A stretch of DNA of 64,000 nt from Burkholderia mayonis (lineage in GTDB: Bacteria > Pseudomonadota > Gammaproteobacteria > Burkholderiales > Burkholderiaceae): NCBI RefSeq assembly GCF_001523745.2, contig NZ_CP013386.1:3100001-3164000 (forward strand). Reading direction: 5' to 3'. The notes beneath the pieces are model-generated. The model did no database searches, was not told the origin of the DNA, and was given only the letters and a program-made list of their open reading frames with translations. Both the position numbers and the translations under genes were made by a program. Numbering within the stretch: position 1 is the first letter of the stretch; each line of letters begins with the position of its first letter. This document shows positions 26,767-34,375 of the stretch, in pieces.

Positions 26767-27837
26767 TCAATACCGCCGCATCAGCGCGATGAAGAACGCG
26801 CCGCCGAGCGCTGCGGTGACGATCCCGATCGGCAGATCCTCGGGCGCGACGAGCGTGCGCGCGGCGACGTCGGCCCAGACGAGCAGCCCCGCGCCGCTCA
26901 GCCCCGCGACGGGCAACAGCCGCCCGTGCTCCGCGCCGACGAGACGCCGGCACAGATGCGGCGTCACGAGCCCGACGAAGCCGATCGCGCCGCTCACCGC
27001 GACCATCGCGCCCGTCGCGAACGATGCGATCACGAACACTTCGCGGCGCATCCGCGCGACGGGTACGCCGAGCGAGACCGCGGCGACGTCGCCCGACATC
27101 AGCGCGTTCAATTCGCGGCGACGCGCAACCAGCAGCAGCGCCGCGAGCGCCGCGCAGCACGCGGGCGCGCCGAGCAGATCCCAGCGCGCGAGCCCGACGC
27201 CGCCCAGCATCCAGAACAGCACCGACGACGCGGCGCGCGGATCGCCGAGATACAGCAGCAGGTTCGCGACCGCCGTCATCGCGAACGACACCGCGACGCC
27301 CGCGAGCAGCAATCGATCCGATTCGAGCCGCCCGCGCCGGTACGCAAGCGCGATCACGAGCGCGGTTGCGACGAGCGCGCCCACGAACGCCGCGAACGAC
27401 AGCGTGAGCGGCCCGAACGCGGCGCCGAAGCCGAGCGTCGCCGCGACCGCGCCGAGCATCGCGCCCGAGCTCACGCCGAGCAGATGCGGATCGGCGAGCC
27501 GGTTCGTGGTCGCGGCCTGCAGCGCGACGCCGACCATCGCGAGCGTCGCGCCGACGAGCGCCGCGAGCAGTGCGCGCGGCAGCCGGATCTGCCAGACGAT
27601 GCTGTCCTCGGCGATCGATGCGCGGTGCAACGCGAGCGCGTCGATGCCCAGCGCGTCGGCGACGTGCGCCGCGACGATCGCGACGACGCGCGCGGGCGCG
27701 ATCGTCGTCGCGCCGAGCGCGGTCGCGGCGACGACCGAGATCGCGACGAGCGCCGCGAGCGCGGGCAGCACGAGCCGCGCGCGCAGGCGGCGGCCGTTCG
27801 CAACGATCGAGGCGTCGCCGATCGTCGCGCCGCTCAT
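26767..27837 (-). CDS. FecCD-type ABC permease (metal-chelate uptake)
   Basis: A 356-residue inner-membrane permease with about ten transmembrane helices. The FecCD signature is present: IRLPRALLAALVGATLAMVG, then LADPHLLGVSSGAMLGAVAA, and near the C-terminus GAIGFVGLVTPHLCRRLVG, the coupling region to the ATPase. Such permeases form homodimers for siderophore, haem or cobalamin import. The start ATG overlaps the stop of the binding-protein gene (ATGA), and it is the last gene of the minus-strand operon. It converges on the LysR gene across the tandem repeat. Confidence 0.92.
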   Translation of the reverse strand: MSGATIGDASIVANGRRLRARLVLPALAALVAISVVAATALGATTIAPARVVAIVAAHVADALGIDALALHRASIAEDSIVWQIRLPRALLAALVGATLAMVGVALQAATTNRLADPHLLGVSSGAMLGAVAATLGFGAAFGPLTLSFAAFVGALVATALVIALAYRRGRLESDRLLLAGVAVSFAMTAVANLLLYLGDPRAASSVLFWMLGGVGLARWDLLGAPACCAALAALLLVARRRELNALMSGDVAAVSLGVPVARMRREVFVIASFATGAMVAVSGAIGFVGLVTPHLCRRLVGAEHGRLLPVAGLSGAGLLVWADVAARTLVAPEDLPIGIVTAALGGAFFIALMRRY

Positions 27838-28841
27838 CGCGCGGCCTTCGCGAAGGCGTCCGGATGCAGGCTGCGCGCGATCGTCTCGACGGCCGCCGCA
27901 TTCTCGACGCCGGGCGTCGCCGCATCGTACGGAATCACGATGAAGCGGCGCGCACGGATCGCATCGACCTGCGCGAGCGCGGGCTGGCTCAGCAGGAACT
28001 GCTTCTTCTGCTCGGCCGTCACCGCCGAATAATCGACGATCACGATCGCCTGCGGATTGCGCGCGACGACGCTCTCCCAGCCGACCTGCGTCCAGCTGCG
28101 CGGCACGTCGTCCATCACGTTGCGGCCGCCCGCCGCCGCGATCAGCGCGTTCGGCATTGCGAGCGCGCCGGCCGTCAGCGGCTTGTCGGTGCCGCTGTCG
28201 TAGACGAACACGCGCGGCGGCGTCTTTCCGGCCGTCGCGCGCGCGAGCGTGCGACGCACCGCGTCGATGCGCGCGCGCATCGCGTCGACGACCTGCGCCG
28301 CGCGCGCGTCGACGCCGAAGATCCGGCCGAGGTTCGTCAGGTCGAGATAGACGTCGTCGAACGACGCGGGCGGGCGCCGCATCGCGAGCGCACACGATTC
28401 TGTCAGCTCGTACGTTCGGATGCCGAAGCGTTCGAGCGACGCGGGCGTGACGGGGCCGCCCGGGTTCATTCCGTAGCCCCAGCCGGCGAAGTAGAAATCA
28501 GCTCGCGCATCGACGAGCGCTTCGAGCGACGGATAGTGCGTCGCGAGTTCGGGCACGCCCGCGAGCGCCGCGCGCAGCCGCGCGTTGCCGGTCTTCCAGC
28601 CGGCGATGCCGGTGTAGCCCGCCATCCGGCCCGTGAGGCCGAGCGCGACCATCATCTCGGTCAGGTTCACGTCGTTGCTCACCGCGCGCGCGGGCGCGCG
28701 CTCGAACGTGACGTCGCGATCGCAACTGCGCACCGTCACCGGATATGCGACGGCATCGTTCATCGCCGCCGTCGCGAGCGACAGCGTGCAGACGACGCGC
28801 GCGAGCGTCGCGGCGCACAAGGCGGTTCGTCGTTTCAACAT
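27834..28841 (-). CDS. ABC substrate-binding protein for a metal chelate
   Basis: A 335-residue exported binding protein: signal peptide (MLKRRTALCAATLARVVCTL..., cleaved near DAVA), then a class III (FepB/BtuF-like) binding fold with two lobes joined by a helix. Visible landmarks are VTFERAPARAVSNDVNLTEMM, HYPSLEALVDARADFYFAGW and AIVIVDYSAVTAEQKKQFLL. A Cys in VRSCDRDV and one in LTESCALAM could pair. Its start overlaps the ATPase gene by 7 bp and its stop overlaps the permease start, so the three are tightly coupled. The ligand cannot be named; siderophore-type or other metal chelate is likely. Confidence 0.88.
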   Translation of the reverse strand: MLKRRTALCAATLARVVCTLSLATAAMNDAVAYPVTVRSCDRDVTFERAPARAVSNDVNLTEMMVALGLTGRMAGYTGIAGWKTGNARLRAALAGVPELATHYPSLEALVDARADFYFAGWGYGMNPGGPVTPASLERFGIRTYELTESCALAMRRPPASFDDVYLDLTNLGRIFGVDARAAQVVDAMRARIDAVRRTLARATAGKTPPRVFVYDSGTDKPLTAGALAMPNALIAAAGGRNVMDDVPRSWTQVGWESVVARNPQAIVIVDYSAVTAEQKKQFLLSQPALAQVDAIRARRFIVIPYDAATPGVENAAAVETIARSLHPDAFAKAAR

Positions 28842-29626
28842 CGTTCGGCATCCTCCGGATAGATCAGCGTGACGCGCGGCCGTCCCGATACCGGGTGCGC
28901 GTCGACGATCGCCTCGACGCCGAACACGTCGGCGAGGCGCGCGCGCGTCAGCACGTCGGCGGGTGCGCCGCTCGCGACGATGCGGCCATCGGCCAGCACG
29001 TGCAGCCGGTCGCAGTACGCGGCGGCGAGGTTCAGATCATGGATCGTCGCAAGCGTCGTCACGCGCAGCGCGCGCACGCGCGCGAGCAATTCGAGCTGAT
29101 GGCGCACGTCGAGGTGATTCGTCGGCTCGTCGAGCAGCAGCAGCGCCGGCCGCTGGACGAGCGCACGCGCGAGCAGCGCGCGCTGCTTCTCGCCGCCCGA
29201 CAGCGACGCGAAGCGCCGCTCGCGCCGCGTCCACAGATCGACGTCGCGCAGCGCGGCCTCGACGATGCGCGCGTCGTCCGCGGTGTCCGCATCGAACAGG
29301 CGCTTGTGCGGCGTGCGGCCCATTCGCGCGACTTCTTCGACCGTCAGGCCGAAATCGTCGGGCGCCTCCTGCTGCAGCACCGCGATCCGCTGCGCGCTCC
29401 AGCGCGGCGACGCGCGCCACACTTCCCGCGCGTCGAGCGTCACCGCGCCCGCTTGCGGCCGCGCGAAGCGAAACGCACATCGCATCACGCTCGTCTTGCC
29501 GCTGCCGTTCGGACCGATGAGGCCCGCGAGCTCGCCCGCGCGCACCGTCAGCGACAGACCGCACAGCACGGCGGGCGCGCCCGCCGGCGACCAGCACAGG
29601 TGTTCGATGTCGAGTGTCGCGGACAT
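28835..29626 (-). CDS. ABC ATP-binding protein (FecE/BtuD type)
   Basis: A 263-residue ATPase. Walker A LIGPNGSGKTSVM (residues about 36-48), Q-loop AVLQQEAPDD, signature SLSGGEKQRALLARALVQRP, Walker B LLLLDEPTNHLD and H-loop TIHDLNLAAAYCDRL are all intact, in the FecE/FhuC style. It energises the adjacent FecCD permease. The ATG at 29626 starts the family-typical MSATLDIEHL; the open frame continues about 145 codons into the receptor gene but is not used. It is 40 bp downstream of the TonB receptor and overlaps the binding-protein start by 7 bp. Confidence 0.95.
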   Translation of the reverse strand: MSATLDIEHLCWSPAGAPAVLCGLSLTVRAGELAGLIGPNGSGKTSVMRCAFRFARPQAGAVTLDAREVWRASPRWSAQRIAVLQQEAPDDFGLTVEEVARMGRTPHKRLFDADTADDARIVEAALRDVDLWTRRERRFASLSGGEKQRALLARALVQRPALLLLDEPTNHLDVRHQLELLARVRALRVTTLATIHDLNLAAAYCDRLHVLADGRIVASGAPADVLTRARLADVFGVEAIVDAHPVSGRPRVTLIYPEDAERC

Positions 29627-29666
29627 GGGCGGGCCTTTTCGATGATCGTGCGAATGCGGCGACGCG

Positions 29667-31943
29667 CTAGAAGCGCAGCGTCGCGACGAGCTCGGCCGAA
29701 CGCGACGGCCCGAGCAGCCATTGCGCGCCGTCGTTCGACGTCGACGCCGCATACGTGCGGTTCGCGAGATTGCGCGCGTAAAGCGCGATCTCGACGTCGC
29801 GCGTCGCCTGCCACGCGAGCGACGCGTCGAACACCGTGTACGACGGCACCGGCACGAGGTTCGCGTCGTCGCCGTAGCGGCGTCCGACGTAGCGCATGCC
29901 CGCATGCGCCTGCCAGCCGGGCGCGAATGCCCAGCCGATCCACAGGTTCGCGGTCTGCTGCGGGATGTCGTGCGGCACGTTGCCTGCGCGTTGCTCGACC
30001 GCGCTGCCGACGCGCTGGCTGAAGTCGTCGTAGCGCGCGCGCAGCAGCGCCGCGTTCGCATCGATCGTCACGCCGCCGGGCAGCCGCACGCCGCCCGCGA
30101 GTTCGATCCCGCGCGACGACTGACGGCCGACCTGCTGCGCGCGCGCCGGATTCAGCGGATCGGTGCTGACGAGGCCGCGCTTGACGATGTCATAGACGGC
30201 GAGCGTCCAGTACGCGCGGCCTTCCCACATCTCATGCTTGACGCCCGCTTCCCATTGACGGCCTGTCGCGAGCGTGTAGTCCGCCTGCGCCGACGACAGC
30301 GTGACGAGCGAGCCGACGCCCTCTGCGCCCGTCGTGTACTGCGCATAGGCGGTGAAGGCCGACGTGATCTCGTAGACGAGCCCGCTGCGCCAGCCCGTGT
30401 GCGCGAAGGTCTTGTCGAACGCGCCGCCCGCGATCAGATCGTCGCGATGAAACGAAAGGTGGTCGTAGCGCAGCCCGCTCACCCACGCGAGCCGCGGCAG
30501 CACTTCGAGCCGGTTCTCGACGAACACCGCCGCCTGGCGCGTGCGCGTGCGAAAGCGCGGCGACGTCGGATCGGGGCTCGCGAACGCGCCCGGATCGAAG
30601 CCGAACGCATCGACGGTCGACTCGCCGCGATACGGCGCGTTGTTCGCGCCGTCGAACGCGATTTGATTGAACTCGGCGCCGATCACGAGCCGGTTCGCGC
30701 GGCCGAACACGCGCGAGTCGATGCGCGCCGCGAGCCGCTCGCCGAACTGCCGCTCGCGATGGAAGATCTCGAGATAGTCGCTGCGCGTCACGGTGTGCGC
30801 CGCCGCGTCGAGCGCGTACGATTCCGCGTCGCGCCAGTGGCGGCGCGTCGCGAGATAGTAGAGCTCGCCGTCGAGCGTCACGCCGTTGCCGACGCGATAC
30901 GTCGCGGCGAGCCGCGTCCACGTATCGTGATAGGCGATCGTCGCGTCGCCGACGTTGTAGTTGCGCTCGCGCAGCGCGGGATCGAGCACGCCGTTCGTCA
31001 CCGGCACGCCGAAATAGGTCGCCGGTTTCTGGCGGCCGTAGTCGTAATCGAGCGTGATCGAAAGACGCGGATCGACGTCGAGCTTCAGCGCGCCGCCGAC
31101 GGCCGTCGTGTGCGCGTCGCCGCGGTCGACGAAGCCGCGCATGCGCTCGTCGCTCAGATAGAAGCGATAGGAAAGATGCGGCCCGAGCGCGCCCGTCGTG
31201 TCGAACGCGACGCGCTTTTCGCCTTGCGTGCCGATGCCCGCCTGCAGCGTCGTCGACCGCTCGCGGCGCGGACGCTTCGGCACGACGTCGACGACGCCGC
31301 CGATCGCCCCTTCGCCATACAGCACCGACGCGGGGCCGCGCAGCACCTCGATGCGCTCCGCCGACCACGTCGAGAACGGAAATGTCACCGTGCCCGCGCC
31401 CGGATAGAGGCGCACGCCGTCGACGAGCGTCGTCACCGATTCCTGGCCGGCAAAGCCGCGCACGCTGAGCGCGGTGCCGCCATTGCCGGGCGCCGCTGCC
31501 GTGCTGAAGCCCGTCGCGCGCGTGACGGCGTCGACGATCGTGCGGTCGCCGCGCGCGGCGATCTGCTCGGCCGTGATCGCCTCGACGCTCGCGGGCGTGT
31601 CCAGGCTCGCGAGCCCGAGGCGCGAGCCGGCCGCGAGCGGCGTGGACAGCGGCGGCGGCGCGTGCGGCGCGTCGCTCGTCACGTGCACGGTCGGCAATTC
31701 GCGATGGCTGTCGCGCGCGGGGTCGACGGAATCCGCATCGGCGGCGAGCGCGCCGGACGCCGTCATCGCGCAGGCGAGCGCCGTCACGCAGCGCTCGACG
31801 GTCGTACGGCGCTCGGCGGAACGCAGGGAAGCCGCGCGTGCGGCGTCTGCGATGTGTGCGGCGTGCGAAGCGTGCGCGGCGGTCGTTGCGGGCATCCGGC
31901 CGAACGCGCGTCGGCGCAGTGGCGCGTGTCGGGTCCGGCTCAT
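29667..31943 (-). CDS. TonB-dependent outer-membrane receptor
   Basis: A 758-residue receptor. An N-terminal exported segment (ERCVTALACAMTASGALAAD after an Arg-rich stretch) precedes the plug: LDTPASVEAITAEQIAARGD, LSVRGFAGQESVTTLVDGVR and IEVLRGPASVLYGEGAIGGV. The beta-barrel runs to a terminal Phe (LVATLRF). The layout is FhuA/siderophore-like. The ATG at 31943 is preferred because it leaves a normal export signal; a start at 32108 would add 55 unlikely residues, and 31895 is an alternative. It heads a four-gene operon with ATPase, binding protein and permease, giving a full outer- and inner-membrane import route for a metal chelate. Confidence 0.9.
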   Translation of the reverse strand: MSRTRHAPLRRRAFGRMPATTAAHASHAAHIADAARAASLRSAERRTTVERCVTALACAMTASGALAADADSVDPARDSHRELPTVHVTSDAPHAPPPLSTPLAAGSRLGLASLDTPASVEAITAEQIAARGDRTIVDAVTRATGFSTAAAPGNGGTALSVRGFAGQESVTTLVDGVRLYPGAGTVTFPFSTWSAERIEVLRGPASVLYGEGAIGGVVDVVPKRPRRERSTTLQAGIGTQGEKRVAFDTTGALGPHLSYRFYLSDERMRGFVDRGDAHTTAVGGALKLDVDPRLSITLDYDYGRQKPATYFGVPVTNGVLDPALRERNYNVGDATIAYHDTWTRLAATYRVGNGVTLDGELYYLATRRHWRDAESYALDAAAHTVTRSDYLEIFHRERQFGERLAARIDSRVFGRANRLVIGAEFNQIAFDGANNAPYRGESTVDAFGFDPGAFASPDPTSPRFRTRTRQAAVFVENRLEVLPRLAWVSGLRYDHLSFHRDDLIAGGAFDKTFAHTGWRSGLVYEITSAFTAYAQYTTGAEGVGSLVTLSSAQADYTLATGRQWEAGVKHEMWEGRAYWTLAVYDIVKRGLVSTDPLNPARAQQVGRQSSRGIELAGGVRLPGGVTIDANAALLRARYDDFSQRVGSAVEQRAGNVPHDIPQQTANLWIGWAFAPGWQAHAGMRYVGRRYGDDANLVPVPSYTVFDASLAWQATRDVEIALYARNLANRTYAASTSNDGAQWLLGPSRSAELVATLRF

Positions 31944-32354
31944 CGGCGGATCGCCTCGTCCGTCGCAAATGTCGATGCATTCATCGCGCGCCCCGCCATC
32001 GTCGGCGCCCCGCGGCCCCGAATGCGTTCCGCCTGCTTCGCTGTGTTCACTGCTCGTCGACTCCCGCAACCTTGATCGGCATCGCGCGGGCGGCTGGACG
32101 TCGTGCAATCGGCAGGGACCGCTATCCCGCCGGCGTCGGCGTCGCGCGCGCGGCTGTGCGCAGGCAAAGCCGCCGCCGCATGAACGCGACGGCTTACGGC
32201 TCGCCTACACGAAGGGGACGATGATATAACATATCATCCTATCTTTGCACGGCCGATCGATGCGAGCGCTTGGGATCGGCGCAATGCCGATCGGGCATGA
32301 GCGGCCGATGGAATGCGGAGCGCGACGGACGTTTGCGCGACGGCAAGCGTGCGC
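31944..32354. other. Long leader of the metal-uptake operon
   Basis: About 410 bp between the NTF2-like gene end and the receptor start. The palindrome at 32221-32237 lies in an AT-rich stretch that looks like the promoter, leaving an untranslated leader of about 270 nt if the start at 31943 is right. I looked for a cobalamin riboswitch (B12 box, GGGAA/GCCACTG elements) and found none. No other structure was assigned. Confidence 0.5.
32221..32237. promoter_or_regulatory. Zur/Fur-like palindrome ATGATATAACATATCAT
   Basis: A perfect 7+3+7 dyad in an AT-rich promoter-like patch upstream of the TonB receptor operon. It agrees with the ATGTTAT-N3-ATAACAT core of the gammaproteobacterial Zur site at 12 of 14 arm positions, and with the Fur 7-1-7 core at 10 of 14. 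Binding would cover TATGTT/TATATC-type -10 sequences read leftward, as expected for a repressor. Confidence 0.55.
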
Positions 32355-32759
32355 TCACGCCGCACGGAAGGTCTCCTGCAGATGCGTCCAGCGCACCGCG
32401 CCCGTCTGCGGATCCCGTTCGAACACGGCTGTCGAGCGGCGCGTCGGCAGCGTGCCCGTCGCGTCCGTCTGAAACTCGCAGTAGCTGACGACGCCGAGCG
32501 CCGAGTCCGCAGCGAGCGCGCGCATCTCCGCGAACGTGATCTTCAAGCCGGGCTTTCGGCCGTGAAGCCGCGCGAACAGCGCATGCGTGGCCGCGTGATC
32601 GTAGACGTTGCCGTCGGTACCGATCATCGTGAAACACGGCGCGAAGCGCGCCATCAGCGCGTCGAGCGCGGCGGGCCCGGACACGTCGCCCGAGAGCCAG
32701 TCGCCGATCGCGTCGCAGCCGGCGACGATCTCGTCGAAATACGGTTGATGCGCTTGCAT
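32355..32759 (-). CDS. SnoaL/NTF2-like protein
   Basis: A 134-residue cone-shaped alpha+beta fold protein of the NTF2-like/DUF4440 group: an N-terminal helix (YFDEIVAGCDAIGDWLSGD), then FAPCFTMIGTDGNVYDHAAT, the strand pair ALGVVSYCEFQTDA and TAVFERDPQTGAVRWTHLQE. These proteins are small enzymes or ligand-binding modules; no catalytic residues can be named. AGGAAG precedes the ATG at 32759. No close operon partner: the next minus-strand gene is about 410 bp downstream. Confidence 0.8.
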   Translation of the reverse strand: MQAHQPYFDEIVAGCDAIGDWLSGDVSGPAALDALMARFAPCFTMIGTDGNVYDHAATHALFARLHGRKPGLKITFAEMRALAADSALGVVSYCEFQTDATGTLPTRRSTAVFERDPQTGAVRWTHLQETFRAA

Positions 32760-33149
32760 GAGTCTTCCTCGCCAAGGCGCCCGGCACGTGACGCGCGGAC
32801 TCGCGAGTGTACGTGATGCGCGCCGCGTGTCAATTCGGGCGGTGCGCGGCCGCTGTCTTCGGGGTTTGCGAGGATCGTTCGCAGCGTGCGACGCTCGGCT
32901 CGTACCTATCGCGATGTCGCGGCCGGCGCACGATCTCGTTGCCGCACGAGGCTCGGTTCCGCGACTCGCAGCGCAAGCCCGTCATTGGCGTGAACAGGCC
33001 CTAGCCGGCTCGAAGAATCTTACGAGCGTCGTCGGCCGAAGCAGCCAGCACTTGACCTGCGACGCTCGGCTCAGCCACGTTGCGGCCAACCCATGCCCCC
33101 GCCGCCGCACGATGCGCAGCGTCGCGACCGACGACGCAAACGCAACGCA
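32760..33149. other. Intergenic stretch, nothing recognised
   Basis: About 390 bp between the NTF2-like gene start and the end of the ModA-like gene (both minus). Open frames are short and Arg-rich. It should hold the NTF2-like gene promoter. No terminator with a T-tract was seen after the ModA-like gene. Confidence 0.35.
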
Positions 33150-33932
33150 TCAGTGCGCCGGAATCGGATCGAGGCCCGTCTTGCGGATGTCGTCGGCCGA
33201 CGCGGGCGACGCCAGATAGTCGAGCAGCGCGCGCGCCTCGCGCGGATGCTTCGCACCGGCCGGCACCCCGCCCGCGAACCGCGTGACCGATTGCAGCGAC
33301 TCCGGAATCTTGCCGACGAACATCACGCCCTGTACCGGCAGCAACTCGCTCACCTGCTGGAAGCCGAGCGCATACGTGCCGTCGGCGACCTTCGACGCGA
33401 CCGGAATGCGCGGCACCATCGTCGCCTTCGGCCTGACCTCGGCTTCGACGCCGAGCCGCTTGAACAGCGTGTTCTGGATATAGACGCCGCTCGCGCTGTC
33501 CGAGTACGCGACCGATTTCGCGTGCAGCAGCGCGGCCTTCAGCGTGTCGGGCGTGCCGATGTCGGGCACCGGCTCGCCCGCGCGCACGGCCGCGCCGATC
33601 CGCGAATCGGCGAGCTCGACGCGCGAGCCCGGATCAACCTTGCCTTCGCGGATCAGTTTGTCGAGCGCGTAGCCGACCAAGATCACGACGTCGGCCGGCT
33701 CGCCGCGCGCGAGCCGGTTCGGGATCGCTTCAGGCGTCGTGCCCATTGACGGCCCATACGCGATGTCGAGCGTGTTGCCCGTCGACGCCTCGAACTTCGG
33801 CGCGAGCAATTGGTACGCGGCCGTGAAGCCGCCGGAATTCATCACGTGCAGCTCGGCTGCGTGCGCTTGCGCGAGCGCGGCGACTGCGGTCAGCAGCGCG
33901 GCGCCGAGATGCTTCGTCAGGGCATGTCTCAT
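33150..33932 (-). CDS. ModA-like periplasmic binding protein
   Basis: A 260-residue exported protein (signal peptide MRHALTKHLGAALLTAVAAL, cleaved after AQAHA) of the type II periplasmic binding family related to molybdate-binding ModA. Landmarks: ELHVMNSGGFTAAYQLLAPK, GEPADVVILVGYALDKLI, YSDSASGVYIQNTLFKRLGV and ADGTYALGFQQVSELLPVQG. No ModB/ModC permease or ATPase lies next to it, so it is an orphan binding protein. Its place downstream of the molybdenum enzyme xdhAB (same strand) is suggestive, but about 440 bp separate them. Molybdate or another oxyanion or small acid is possible. Confidence 0.75.
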   Translation of the reverse strand: MRHALTKHLGAALLTAVAALAQAHAAELHVMNSGGFTAAYQLLAPKFEASTGNTLDIAYGPSMGTTPEAIPNRLARGEPADVVILVGYALDKLIREGKVDPGSRVELADSRIGAAVRAGEPVPDIGTPDTLKAALLHAKSVAYSDSASGVYIQNTLFKRLGVEAEVRPKATMVPRIPVASKVADGTYALGFQQVSELLPVQGVMFVGKIPESLQSVTRFAGGVPAGAKHPREARALLDYLASPASADDIRKTGLDPIPAH

Positions 33933-34375
33933 CGTTGTCGTCGTTTTCGATCGGTCGTCGGGAAGGAAGCGCCGATCATCTTCGCGGAAACCGGCGCCGT
34001 TGAGAAGCGCAGGTTTGTACGGATTGGTTAGCTTCGAGGCGGCGAGCGGCTCGCCGTTCGCGTGCGCGCCGCGCGCTGACGGGACGGCTTCGGTACGGCA
34101 GTCTCGCCGCATCGACCGTCTCGGATGCACCGACTCGCCGGACACGCCCGCCGCCGGCTTCCGGGCGACGATTGCGGCCGCTCGCAACGGCCGCGCGTCG
34201 GCGATCCGGATTGCCGCGCTCGTCCGAAGCGATCGCCCCGGCGCGAGCGTCGTTGCCGAGATTCTTCACCGCGCGACGCGAGGCCGTGCGTCAGCGCCCA
34301 TCGTCGCGCGCCATTACGCTGCTTCGTCGCGCAACCGGCAGTCGCGCATTCACGCATCGGCGCAGCCGCCCCGCA
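33933..34375. other. Gap between xdhB and the ModA-like gene; no xdhC
   Basis: About 440 bp, GC-rich, with no convincing gene. This is where xdhC (the maturation factor inserting the sulfurated molybdenum cofactor) would normally follow xdhB, but no XdhC-type motif is present in any frame. The last 80 bp before the ModA-like start are somewhat less GC-rich and may hold its promoter. Confidence 0.45.

Noticed and set aside
31944..32354. Cobalamin riboswitch before the TonB receptor operon
   Set aside because: The leader is long enough, but no B12 box or conserved core elements were found, so cobalamin is not supported as the ligand.
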